Source of the DNA: Combretum micranthum
Taxonomy: Eukaryota; Streptophyta; Magnoliopsida; Myrtales; Combretaceae
Assembly (NCBI GenBank): GCA_024138025.1
Contig: JAMXBD010001203.1
Span: forward strand, 248,001 to 312,000
Reading direction: 5' to 3'
DNA length: 64,000 nucleotides
The position numbers and the translations under genes were made by a program. Numbering within the stretch: the first letter of the stretch is position 1; every line of letters starts with the position of its first letter. Below are positions 23,195 to 33,800 of the stretch, one piece after another. A model generated the notes under the pieces. It did no database searches. It saw nothing but the letters and a program-made list of their open reading frames with translations, and was not told where the DNA came from.

Positions 23195-26100
23195 TGTCAC
23201 GCCCTAAAAGATAGCCTAACGTAACAGTTTGTCGTATGTTAAACGAGACTTAAGAATCACCACCACAATCACTCAAAAGTCTTATATTAGATGCAAGCCG
23301 CTTCCTTACAACAAAAGAATATATATGCAGTTGGAGATAGATAGTTCAACTTGAGAGAATAAGTATAAAAACATAAACCACAGATATCTCAGGATCAGTA
23401 AAAAAATACTAAGGGGCATTCCCCTGCTAAACAAAAGTCCAGATATTAGCTTTTAATAACATCCTGAGCGTTTAAGGTTTACTATGAAAGACTATACCAA
23501 GCTAATCATAAACTTCTAAGGGAAACTCTTAACTTCACATTTACCTTATTTGGCCAAGTCCGGGGACGTAACCATATGTACAGGAACTGCATCAAAAAGA
23601 AGCTATGGGGGTATAAGCTACTGTAGCTTAGTGGGTTTCACTTCCAAATTAAATTCTTCAATAAGTAATAAGGCAAGCAAGTTATATTAACAATCATATG
23701 AAATGCAAAAGCACATGAGCATACAATACATAAGACTTTCAGGAGTCCTATGTTGAATGGATTTACGCCCTCCATTCGGGGTTAGGTCTTTCAGGGCCAT
23801 ACGACCATAGATTTCAATTTTTCTCATTTATATAGTTGTTGATTCAGTGCCCAACCACTCACTAATTTTGTAGTTGATTCAAGTTACTCCATCTCCATTT
23901 TGATTCAGGCCATTTCATGCCAACATTTGAGTTTTCAGGCCCACTCGTGCCTAGCTATTATGCCTTCTTCCTAAAGGTATAATAGCAAATGAAATGTGAC
24001 TCAACATATGTTATGCATGGGCAATTTAATTATAAGATCATGGCATATTATTTAAGCAAATTTTAGGCGATCATAGATATTTCAAACACTTCAATTCTAT
24101 TAAATCATACAAATATTTATAAGACTTCCTATTTCGATATTCTTATCATCAATTCAACCAAGTAGAATTCACATGCACATTCTCATTTTATCTTGTCCTA
24201 TTTCTAGTGCCACTATCATTACAGGCACAATCATAAACATGTAATCTAAAGATAGTGAACTCACTTGGCCATGGACATCGATCTCTAATGGTAGCAATCT
24301 GGAAACCAGAATTTTCCCCTGATTCAAAGTCGCCTAAATGAAAGAAATACCCAAATGAGTATTTCATATCATAACTAATTCCAACTTATTAAATAAAAAC
24401 TCTTGAGTTCGTAATTTTCGTGGTAGATGAAAATTCCAACTTAAAACGGCCATAACTTGGTCATTTTAACTCGAAATTTCGTAAATAAGCTATCGATTTC
24501 TATCTACTTTGAAATATCTATCTATTTATGATGTTATTCTTAAGTTTTGAAAATGTTTAGGTCTCAGAATGCTTGGATTAGATCTAATCAGTAGCTAAAA
24601 CTTGCATTTCCGAAATTATTTTATGAAATTTGCATTATTTCTACCAAGTATATTATATGTGCATGTATTATCTACAAGTTATTATAATGAATGACATGAT
24701 ATGAGCTATCTATATGTATTTCCTTAATGATTTTTGGTTAAAAAGAATTTTCGGAAAACTTTTACTTTGCAACAACGGCAAGAACACTTGTTTGAGAAAA
24801 GTAGCTTTATCTCTTTGAAAATCATCCATAATTTTACTAGGATAAAGCCTTGGTGATCTATATACCTGATACATTCATTATCTTAATAAAATTATTACTT
24901 AAAAGTTGGAAAGTAGATATTTAAATATGGGTTTTGCCTAGTGACGATTTTACATAATTTTAGAAATGAAAATATTATTTGATCCAAGTTTGGAAACCTT
25001 TTCTTTGTTTTAGGTTTATACTTTGATAAAATACATTTACTCTTATCAAAATCAAGTCTTTATTATATCTATTCCCTAAGGACTTCTACTTTTCTATTAA
25101 AATCCTCATTTTGACATTTGGAAATAGATGTTTAAATGGTCATTTTTAGATCCGAATTTTGAAACTTGTTTTTGAGATTATTTCTTGCGAAAAAAACATT
25201 TAATTTTTCTAAAATTAAGTCATAATCAAACCTACTCCCTAAGGCTTTCATTTCTTTAATAAAACTCTTGTTTTAGGGTTGGAAAATAGGGGGTTTACTT
25301 AGCATTTCACTCTAGTTATGAATTTTAAGTTTTTTGTTGGTGTTGAAACATAGATCTAACTTAACTTTTGTAATCTTTTTCTTTTTTTGAAAATTTTTCT
25401 TAGTAAAACTAAGATCAACTTATAAAAATCACTGCTTTATGATATATATCACCTAAGCCCTTCATTTTACATATAAGATCTTCATTTTGGAGTTGGAAAA
25501 TAGGTCTTTCAAATGGTTATTTCTCAAAATCCGAATTTTACAAATCACTTTCTGATAGAAACAAAATAGATCTTGAGTTTTGGCAACACCTTCATGAAGA
25601 CTATCATATTGCAAATATTTTATGTATGCAAGACAAGTATCTATGGCATTTATGTACTATAAACAAGTAAATCTACTATACTACTCGTGTCATTGATGTA
25701 AATGCAACATAAACAATATGTAGATGAGAGTAATAATAAAAATACATGCATAAAATTTCCATAAGAGCAATATATAACAACAAAATAGCGAAATACTAGT
25801 AAATCAACTTAAATAATAAGATCTACACATTGTGATGGTAAGAATATCATGCTTTAGTGTTTCCACATTCCTAGCGTAAAGCTCATGGGGATTTTTTGTG
25901 GAACCACACATGTATGATCTTTGCATTACATGTTTTTATGTGTAGGCCAAGATCTATCTAGTGTTTGGAGAAGAAAACTTGAAGGAAAAAAAATTGTGTG
26001 TGTGTGTGAGAGGAGAGAGAGAAGCTCACAGCAAATGAGAGAGGAGAAGGAGAGAGAATTTGTTTTTCCAAAAGTTTTATTTGTGAGAAATGAGAGAAAG

Positions 26101-26831
26101 TGAAAAGTGAAAGTGAAAGAGATATTATATAGGAAAAGAAATTAGGTTTTGTATGAATAATTAATTGAAAAAAAAATCAAAAAATAAGAGAGGGTACAAG
26201 GGAGGGGGTGTCGGTTCATGTCAAGAGGAGAGAGAGATTTGCGTTTGTTTTGTGTAATAAAATTCAATTTTAATAAGTAACTTTAAGTAATAAAATGTAT
26301 TAAAGGTAAATTTATAAAGAAAGTGATAAAATTGTAAGAATAGGTTGTAAGGATGCAAGAATAGGGTATGGGTGGTTGTACTTGTGAATAGTGTGAAAGA
26401 AATAAAAAAATTGATTAGATAATTAAATTACTGGTAGTGATGAAAATACGATAAAAGGCTATAACCATAATATTTATAAATCGAAAAATTTTTATAATTA
26501 TATTTTTGAATTTCTTATTAAATTTTGGTTCTAACGAGTTCTATATATTATTTTTCTATTTCCGAGTCCCAGGACCGAATTTCAGAACAGATCCCGATCT
26601 AGTCCGAAACGAATGAATTGCTCTGAAATCTGATCTTTTTATGTTTTGATAATTTATTTAGGGCTATATTCTGGAGTTAACTCATTTCTATTGTTCCGAG
26701 GTTTCATTCACTGGATTGCCGGACTTAGGGTTTCTAGATCCATCTGGTCCTAGAGTATTCGTTTAGGGTTTCTGATCCTGGCTCCAAATTCCAAAACCGA
26801 ATTCAAATTGCTAAAAGAACCATGGCTTACA
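23195..26831 (-). mobile_element. Long solo LTR, probably Ty3/gypsy
   Basis: On the minus strand the segment begins TGTAAGCC (26831) and ends GGGCGTGACA (23195). Flanking pentamers AAGGT and AAAGT match at 4 of 5 bases. A TATA-like TATATAATATC lies at about 26115-26130 on the minus strand, downstream of AAACCCTAA and CCGGCAATCC words also present at 54380. No primer-binding site follows its 3' end, so it looks like a solo LTR. At 3.6 kb it is long, as in some chromovirus LTRs, but that family is only an inference. It carries an internal tandem array (24840-25560). Confidence 0.65.
24840..25560 (-). repeat. Degenerate tandem array of about 180-bp units in the LTR
   Basis: Four units can be aligned by CTAAGGACTTCTACTTTTC, CTAAGGCTTTCATTTC or CTAAGCCCTTCATTTT, followed by ATTAAAA(C/T)TC or a close variant, then a TTGGAAAATAGG or TTGGAAATAGATGTTTAAATGG block. 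The starts are near 24875 (decayed), 25076, 25246 and 25452. Spacing is about 170-205 bp, and the units are strongly diverged. Confidence 0.65.
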
Positions 26832-28080
26832 AAAGTAGACTATAAGTAATTGTCTATTTTATATATGGGAAAGAGTAGTAACCCTAAAGCATCTAAAGAA
26901 ACTAACTCCTAAACATACTTGGTAAGTTTATGGTCTAATCTTTAGATTAACGCGGTACTTTTGTGCCAACCCTTGAGGTTTCTTAGATGGTTAGAGTGTA
27001 CAATCAAAGAATTGACCTGGCTTTGGTAATCCATTAAGATTGATCCCTAAGATTTGTTTATGGTAGTGGGATAAAACATTGAAAATACCAATTGTTCATT
27101 TGCCAAAGTTGGTTTAGAAATTTGTGAAAATTAACAATTGTTTATTAATAGGTTAAAGAACGAAGTGAGATAGCAACATATCTAATGAATGGTTTAATTG
27201 GATTTTAGGTGTGAACATTCCTTAGAGAAAGTGACCTTAAAAGGATAATTAAAGTGAGAAGAAAATTAAGTATAACATAGGATTGACTTAGTAAGTAGAA
27301 TCATAGCACCGTTGGATGGCATACTTTCAAATCATCAATCATTTTAAATGTAATTGCCATTTAATATTTGAATGATGCTATGTGTTAGATTTTGTAGATT
27401 TTGTGTGTGTTACATTGTTTTTTTCTTTATATACTTAGTTTTTATATTAACTAAGAATGGTTAATTTTATTTTAGCCTTAGGTACAAGTAATGAAAACTG
27501 AAGCTATTGACTAGGTAATTACCAATCTTTTAGATAATTTGTTTAGTTAAGTAATGTAATATCTTATAAATAGCTTGAAGATTTGCAAATATCAAAGTAT
27601 GTATAATTGTAAATGATTTTTGGAGTCTAGGTGTAGATTGAAAAAAGGAAAATCAAATTGCTTGATCCATATTTTAGAAAGTGCATAACATCTCCATTTT
27701 TAAGTATTATGACCATTACAAGTTGTCAAATGGTTATGCCAATATTATATCATTTTGTGCATTATTTAAATCATTGTCAAATGCTCTAAGATATTTGAAG
27801 GCAAAGGGAAAAAAAATTTAGCGTGTTTGATGTTGCTAATTTCTTATAGTTTCACTTCTTTGTTAGCATCATATATCCAATCATGTTGGATTGTCAAGGT
27901 GCATATTCGAGTAAACTCTTCAAATTTTTTGGTGAGATAGTTCATGTTTTGTATGGGTGTGTCAATGTTTCAGGACTAGTCTTACTGATCCTTTCCTCTT
28001 CATAGATGAACCTCTTGGATGTGGAATGCAACCAACTTCTTCAATAATAATAATAATAATAATAATAAAGTCATATGAAT
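26832..28080. other. No recognised gene or element
   Basis: AT-rich sequence with no motif, paralogous segment or coding frame that I can support, except the short AAT microsatellite at its end. Confidence 0.35.
28042..28068. repeat. (AAT)n microsatellite
   Basis: About nine AAT repeats. Confidence 0.93.
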
Positions 28081-28089
28081 GCTACAACT

Positions 28090-28344
28090 ACACATAACCT
28101 TTTAAGCTTATTTTATACTAAAGCCCAAGCCCACTCTTAATATACCCTAAATATATAATCTTCTTCTTGCCTCCTTACACTTTTAGTAAGTTTCTACTAT
28201 TTCTTTCTTTATTTTCTTTATGTTACCTAGGGTTTCTTTGATACTGCTAATATGTATTGTTTTCTTGCAGATGATACAAGCCATGGTTAAATTCAAGACT
28301 AGCCAAGTGACTCCTAAAGAGAAGACTCTTTCGTATAGAAAAAT
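28090..28344 (+). pseudogene. Promoter, leader intron and exon-like relic of an unidentified gene
   Basis: AAGCCCAAGCCCA (about 28120-28132) is two reversed TGGGCY site-II motifs, followed by TAAATATATAAT (TATA-like), a C/T-rich start region, and a telo-box-like CTAGGGTTT (28227-28235). Site-II plus telo-box is the usual combination in plant housekeeping promoters. A T-rich stretch ends TTTTCTTGCAG (28260-28270), a good splice acceptor. It is followed at once by ATGATACAAGCC and a short basic frame (MVKFKTSQVTPKEKTLSYRK) up to a possible donor G|GTATC near 28349. No later exon is found. I do not recognise the protein. It is probably a truncated or captured 5' end. Confidence 0.4.
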
Positions 28345-29519
28345 GATTGGTATCTTTTCTTTAGTTTGTTCCAGTATTTATAGATCTATAGATCTACTTA
28401 CACTCTGTTATAGAATTGGTTACAATTAGCTACTTGTAAAAGCTGTTAATAGATTTATAACTACTTTTAGCCTTGTTCATGTCATAATTCCTAGTCTTTT
28501 GTTTGACCTTTTTTTTTTGGGAGTTGCATAAGTTGTAACAATTTCTCCTCCTATTAAAAAAACCTTGTCCCCAAGGTTGAAATAGTTGTTGTCTTGCTCA
28601 TGTTTGTGGAGTTTTGCCAAAAGAAAAACCCTGCTGCACATATAGTTTTTTTCTTTTTTTTTTATGTTGATAGTAAGGACTATGTGTAAGAAAAACCCAA
28701 CTGCATGTTGTTCAGTCATAAGAACTAATGGCTGAACAAAAGTTGATTGTAATATACTTACTGACATAAATCTAAAATATGATGAAATAGAATAGACTAT
28801 CTAGTAGCATACTTAAGGATTGATACGTGAACAATGTGGTATAGTTAACTTTTATCGAAAATCCTTTGATATATGTCTAATTCATATAAGCAAAGTACCT
28901 AAAATGTTTGTTTCCTGTAAAAAATGATCCAGATGAGCCGACCTATGTTTGTACTGATTCTTGAAAACCTAAAATGCACTAGAGATAAGGATAGAAAATT
29001 TGAGTCTAGATTTAATATAAAGTTCAGCCCACTTCCTATTCTCCACGATCCACCAATGCCTCAAATCGAGGATTTCATCACCACTTTATTAATCATCAAA
29101 TAAACACGTACAAGTTGAGCACTACATTTTTACAATACTGAGAAAATAAAATATTTCCTTTCTTTCTTTAGATGCTCACTAATAAATAGAAAATACAAAG
29201 AGCACTAAAATGTTTTTCTCTTTCTTTCTAGATAGTCACAAGTTAATGAGTAAAAGAAAATATAAGAAAATTATTGATTCATCTATTCACAAATGAAAAC
29301 TCTTTTTCACTTTTGGATTTGTCTTGTTTTGAATCTCCCAAGGACAGAGTATTTATAGCCTTCAAAAATTCAAATATCTGTTAGAGATAACATCTTTTAG
29401 TCTCGAAGTATTAAATGTGCTTCAACGACTTTTTTTGCCACATTCGCTCATTCATTTAAATTGTTGCACCCTAATGTTTGTTGCGTCACAAAGTATTACG
29501 CCTTCATTTTAGCCCTCGA

Positions 29520-29910
29520 CCAAGTCTTTGGTCACGTGGACTTCATCGAGCCTTGAATTCAAACTTATTGCACCTCAGACTTATCGCACTCTGAACTTGT
29601 CGCGCCTTGGACTTAACCCTTGATTGAAGTTGTGCTTCTTTGATCTTGTCGAGTCTTAGATTTTGAACTCGTTGCGCCCTGAACAATGGACTTGTCGAGC
29701 CCATAATGAACCCTACGACCAAGGCTATGCATTTTTTAATTTCTTGCATTCTAGACTTTGAGTTTGTTGTTCCTTGACTAATTGACTCGCTGGAGCCTCA
29801 ATGTAACCCTCGACTAATGACTCTGTATTTGGGCTTGTTGAGCTTTTGTCTTGAGTTTATCGTATCTTAGTGAATGAAGTAGTCTAGCTCTCGTCTTGAC
29901 CCTTGACAAG
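29520..29910 (-). repeat. Degenerate short tandem motif array within the LTR
   Basis: Words such as CTTGTCGCGCCTTGGACTT, CTTGTCGAGTCTTAGA, CTCGTTGCGCCCTGAAC and CTTGTCGAGCCC recur about every 20-30 bases over nearly 400 bp. It is more GC-rich than its surroundings and lies just upstream of the LTR TATA box, so it occupies the enhancer position of U3. Confidence 0.6.
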
Positions 29911-29969
29911 ATTTTTCATCACTAATTTGTTCTAGCTAAAACTTGCACAATCTCCACAAATACACGCAA

Positions 29970-30010
29970 CATACACACACACACACACACTATATATATA
30001 TATATATATT
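29970..30010. repeat. (AC)n(TA)n compound microsatellite
   Basis: Ten AC units followed by about ten TA units. Confidence 0.95.
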
Positions 30011-30156
30011 CTAGCATTTTATTCCTCATATTGTTTGATTAATTAAATGCATTTTAACATAATTAAATAGTTAATTATGCATTATATTATCTCATCAAAG
30101 TCCATATAGAACATACAAGTTCAACAATTTTGTCATCCTAACTTGGGATGTTAACA

Positions 30157-31075
30157 AATTAACTTGAGTGGTGCTTCTTGTTGGTTTGATGCTTCATGTT
30201 CCTTTGATGCTGAAAAAGAGGCGATGATTAGAGAGAATGTTCTAAAAGGGCTAGTTAAAGATAATGGACTAGACTTTTACTCATAGTTGTCAAAATCACA
30301 ATTTTACCCATACATTCTATGAGTTTACGATTTTAGGAAGCTCTTCCGAGTTGACTCATAAGTAGAATCATTTTCTGTAGACTCTTATGATTTCAACCGA
30401 TTTTACCTATTTGAGTCAAATAGGCAAAAATATAAAAAATACAATTATAGTTTTATAAGCTCGTTACCTATTATGATCATATATCTTCATTATTGTATTT
30501 CAATTTTGGTTGTACATGCTCTCTCTATCACTTTTCCTCTCTCCTTCTCTCCCACAAGTTTCATGTTTTACATTTATAAAATTCATTTAAGTCAAGTTAT
30601 AATACTAAAATTTATAATAAAACCTATTCATCTAATTTAAATAACTAAGAATTAAAAATAAGTTGAAATTTTTATTTTTCTTCAATGTATAACTTCTTTC
30701 AAACGAAATAACAGAAAATAACTTAATTTTGACTATACTGGCTTTTTTTTTTTTCCTATATGTTACATTATAAATTAAGTGTTATCAATAGAAAGTGAAC
30801 TTAATTTTTTTTAATTATATACTTTATGTATTTCAAGTTTTTTATGACTTCTATAAGTATATCTATAATTTTTCAAAGCTATATTGCATAGGTTGTAGAA
30901 ACTTACGTTTCTATGTTTCAATTCTACATTCCGATTTTACAAATCCTTTGACGATTCTACGTAGAATCGCGAGTTTGACAACCTTACTTTTACTTGATCA
31001 ATTGTACCCAACATAAGCCATAGCACTAAAACAAAGACAACCAATTATTTCATAGAATGAAAAACATGTCTACAA
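30157..31075. other. No recognised gene
   Basis: AT-rich sequence. AGTTGTCAAAATCACAATTTT (about 30285) and the reverse-like TCGCGAGTTTGACAACCTT (about 30968) may be the ends of one small inverted-repeat element, with CGATTTTAGGAAG near the left and CGATTCTACGTAGAATCG near the right. I could not align the arms fully. Confidence 0.3.
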
Positions 31076-31295
31076 ATTTTGATTAAAAAAATTATAAAAA
31101 TACAAGTTAAAAAAATTACCAAGTTACTAATAATTTATCACATTTCTAGCATGTGATATAACAATGTAGTCTGGCAAACTATTGAAAAAACTTATATCGC
31201 ATGTTCGTTATAAAAGAAAAAAACCGCATTTTAGTATGCAATATAACAATAGTAATTGTGTAATTATTTTTATCTAGGATTTATATAATTTTTTT
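31075..31295. mobile_element. Decayed relative of the CATGCGA-type MITE
   Basis: Contains AAAAAAATTATAAAA at the left, GCATGTGATATAACAA, TATATCGCATGTTCG and GCAATATAACAATAGTAATTGTGTAAT at the right. These correspond to parts of 17373-17749 and 50555-50938. It is short and diverged. Confidence 0.45.
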
Positions 31296-32495
31296 AATTA
31301 ATGGTTAAACATAAATAATTTGATTTCATTTGTGTACGTGTAATGACATTTTGTATTGATGTTTTAATTATAGCATTTAATCTCTACTCCACAAGTATGT
31401 ATTGTTTAATTACACATTTTTTATACACCTCATTGAAACATCTAAAATCTTTTGTTACTAAACATAACAACAACAACATCATCATCATCATCAAAAATAA
31501 TAACAACAACAACAACAAAGTTATTTTCATTAGGAAAGATTACCTACAAAAGTATCAATTTTTGAGAGAAATTTAAATAAGATATCAACATATATGAATA
31601 GATATTTTACAAAAAGAGTCAAATAAATGGTTAACATTTTAAATAGTTAAAAAAAAGGAATCACCATTATATAATATGGTGCAAATAAGAAATCTTTTTT
31701 TTTTTTGTGTATATTTATCTCCACATAAATTGTTGATTACCCTTTTTTTAGCTATTTAAAATATTAGTATGGTAGTACCTTATTTGAACTACTTTATAAA
31801 ATGTTGATGCATTTTTTTAATAAGATGGTCCTTCACCCTTTATATATTAGAGTACTAGTTCTAAGGCGAGTATAAAGTATGAAGATCTCATATCCACGTC
31901 CTATTTTGTGAAAGTGTATTATAAGAAATTTGTACTCATATCTTACCTTATAACCTCAATACCTACTTCACAATACCGACTGAGCAACATACGAGCAGGT
32001 AGCTTGTTTGATAGAATTACTTGCTTACCCTAGGTTTAACTAGTTAATTGCAAAATTTAACAAAATTTAGGAAATTAATTGTTAAAATGAACAATGCTTA
32101 TATATCAAATTAACATACTTAAACTTTAGGAAGTTAATAAAAAAAAAAAAGATAAAATTTAGGTTAATAATTATCCTATAAAATTCGAGTAGCATGTCCC
32201 ACTAAAGTAAAAGAACCATTGCCTTACTAGTTATAATGTAAAATTAAAATCCTTGTAATTGGTAAAGGGGAGAGAATTAACCTGATCCTAGTTTCTAAAA
32301 GCTAATGAAGTGAAAATGATGGAATTTTGATAATATTAGCTCTAGTTATACATATATATTGATAAACTTTTGTATCGCATACTACTATAAATTAATGAAA
32401 CAAATAAAAAAAACTACTTGCATTAATTGATTATAATATTATAACAAAGCAGCTATGACACTATATATCTACTTAATGCTAGGGGATCATACCAT
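31296..32495. other. No recognised gene; possible decayed foldback copy
   Basis: Between about 31540 and 31845, words such as AAGTATCAATTTTTGAG, AAAATGTTGATGCATTTTTTTAA and TTAGCTATTTAAAATATTAGTATGG resemble arms of the foldback MITE family, but the ends are lost. The rest is plain AT-rich DNA with an AAC/AAT-rich run near 31470-31520. Confidence 0.3.
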
Positions 32496-33059
32496 GTGTC
32501 ACGCCCCGAGGGTAACCTAATCGAGGCACTATGCACCACCAAAGCCTAAGATCAATTCCCTTATCGCTCAAAAACTTTGAATATCCTGCAGAAGCGTATC
32601 ATAACTAAGTAACCGATGAGGCCTAATAGCATTTAATTGATAATTCCAAAAGATAATGTCTAAAAGAAATAAATAAATAAATAAATAGATAGATAAATCT
32701 AGGATAATAGATACTACCAAAAGCACTAGTGAGCATATGCAAAATATTAAGTTAGGGTCTATGCGCTACAATATAATACACATTGTTCTAGCTTACCAAA
32801 TATAATCTTGAGATTTTCATAAAAAGAACAAAGAACTCTTAACCCTCAATTCCTTGCCACATATCCCTTTTCCCAAAAGAAAGCTAACCTATGGGTAATT
32901 GTGCCTAAGTTGGTGCAAAAGATAATCCTACGATAGCAAACTATAAGGAAGTGAGCGTCCACATGCTCGGTGAGATATAATCCTCACTATAACCATTCAA
33001 GCAAATGACAAGTAAGTTATATTACACAAACATATGTAATGAAATCGAGTCAAATGAAC

Positions 33060-33118
33060 ATGTGTATGTGTGTGTGTATGTGTGTGTATGTGTGTGTGTA
33101 AGTGTGTGTGTGTAAGTG
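33060..33118. repeat. (GT)n microsatellite, interrupted
   Basis: TG repeats broken by TATG and AAG. It abuts the truncated end of foldback copy D. Confidence 0.92.
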
Positions 33119-33119
33119 T

Positions 33120-33412
33120 CTTATGAGTTTTAATTAAATATTTCTCTTGTTGATACATGTCAATGGGGACCATAGAAGAAAGGTTTTAGAGTTTTAATTA
33201 AATATTTTTTTGTTGACATGTGTTAATGGAGACCTCAATTAACCTACTTCTTTAAACATTAGAACCTCTTTTTGAACAACTAAAAAATATTAGGACCTTA
33301 ATTGACTCACTTCTCTAAACGTTGGGATCTCTTTTGAATCACTCAAAAACATTGAGACCACAAATGAATTTACCCTCAAAAGTTGGGACCTTTTGATGTA
33401 ATTTACCTTATA
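33120..33412. mobile_element. Palindromic MITE, foldback family copy D (right part)
   Basis: The right arm is complete: CTCAATTAACCTACTTCTTTAAAC, ACCTCTTTTTGAACAACT, CACAAATGAATTTACCCTC and a terminal GATGTAATTTACC. The left arm is missing or replaced by a repeat of GAGTTTTAATTAAATATTT (33126 and 33191). It ends 17 bases before copy E begins. Confidence 0.72.
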
Positions 33413-33429
33413 CATATATAAAATAGAAT

Positions 33430-33800
33430 GGGTAAATTACACTAGAAGATCACAACATTTGTAAGTAAGTTCATTTAAGGTCATAACGTTTTAAGTGGTT
33501 AAAAGGGATCACAACATTTAGAGAAGTGGATCAATTGAGGTCACCATGACATATGTCAACATAAAAAATATTTAAAATTAAAATTTAGAAAATTTGGTAC
33601 GTTATGATACATGTCAATGGTGACCTAAATTGACCTACTTCTCTAAACATTGTATCCTTTTTTTTTTTAAACATTCAGAACATTGTGACCTAAATTAATT
33701 CACTTCTTTAAACGTTGTGATCTCTTTTTAACCACTCGAAATGTTATTACTTTAAATGCACTTATCCCTAAACGTTGTAACCTTATAGTGGAATTTACCC
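33430..33800. mobile_element. Palindromic MITE, foldback family copy E, 10-bp duplication
   Basis: AAAATAGAAT lies directly on both sides (33420-33429 and 33801-33810). The element begins GGGTAAATTACACTAG and ends GTGGAATTTACCC, and its two halves are near reverse complements made of modules built on AACGTTTTAAGTGGTTAAAAGGGATC. Length is 371 bp with no coding capacity. The duplication length points to a Mutator-group transposase acting in trans. Confidence 0.9.

Larger units (their letters stand above)
28920..30156 (-). mobile_element. LTR on the minus strand, probably copia
   Basis: Read on the minus strand it starts TGTTAACATCCCAAGTTAGG (30156) and soon reaches TTGAACTTGTATGTTC and TTGATGAGATAATATAATGC. 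Much later comes a TATA box (CTATAAATACTCTGTCC, about 29356 to 29340) with CTTGGGAG just after it. The last part includes AATAAAGTGGTGATG, GGCATTGGTGGATCGTGGAG and GTGGGCTGAAC (about 29095-29025), a pattern seen at the ends of many copia LTRs. No internal coding region lies beside it, so it is a solo LTR or a fragment. The 28920 boundary is approximate. Confidence 0.55.

Noticed and set aside
29520..29910. Possible CRISPR-like spaced repeats
   Set aside because: The repeats are degenerate, irregularly spaced and inside a plant LTR. CRISPR arrays are not expected in plant nuclear DNA.
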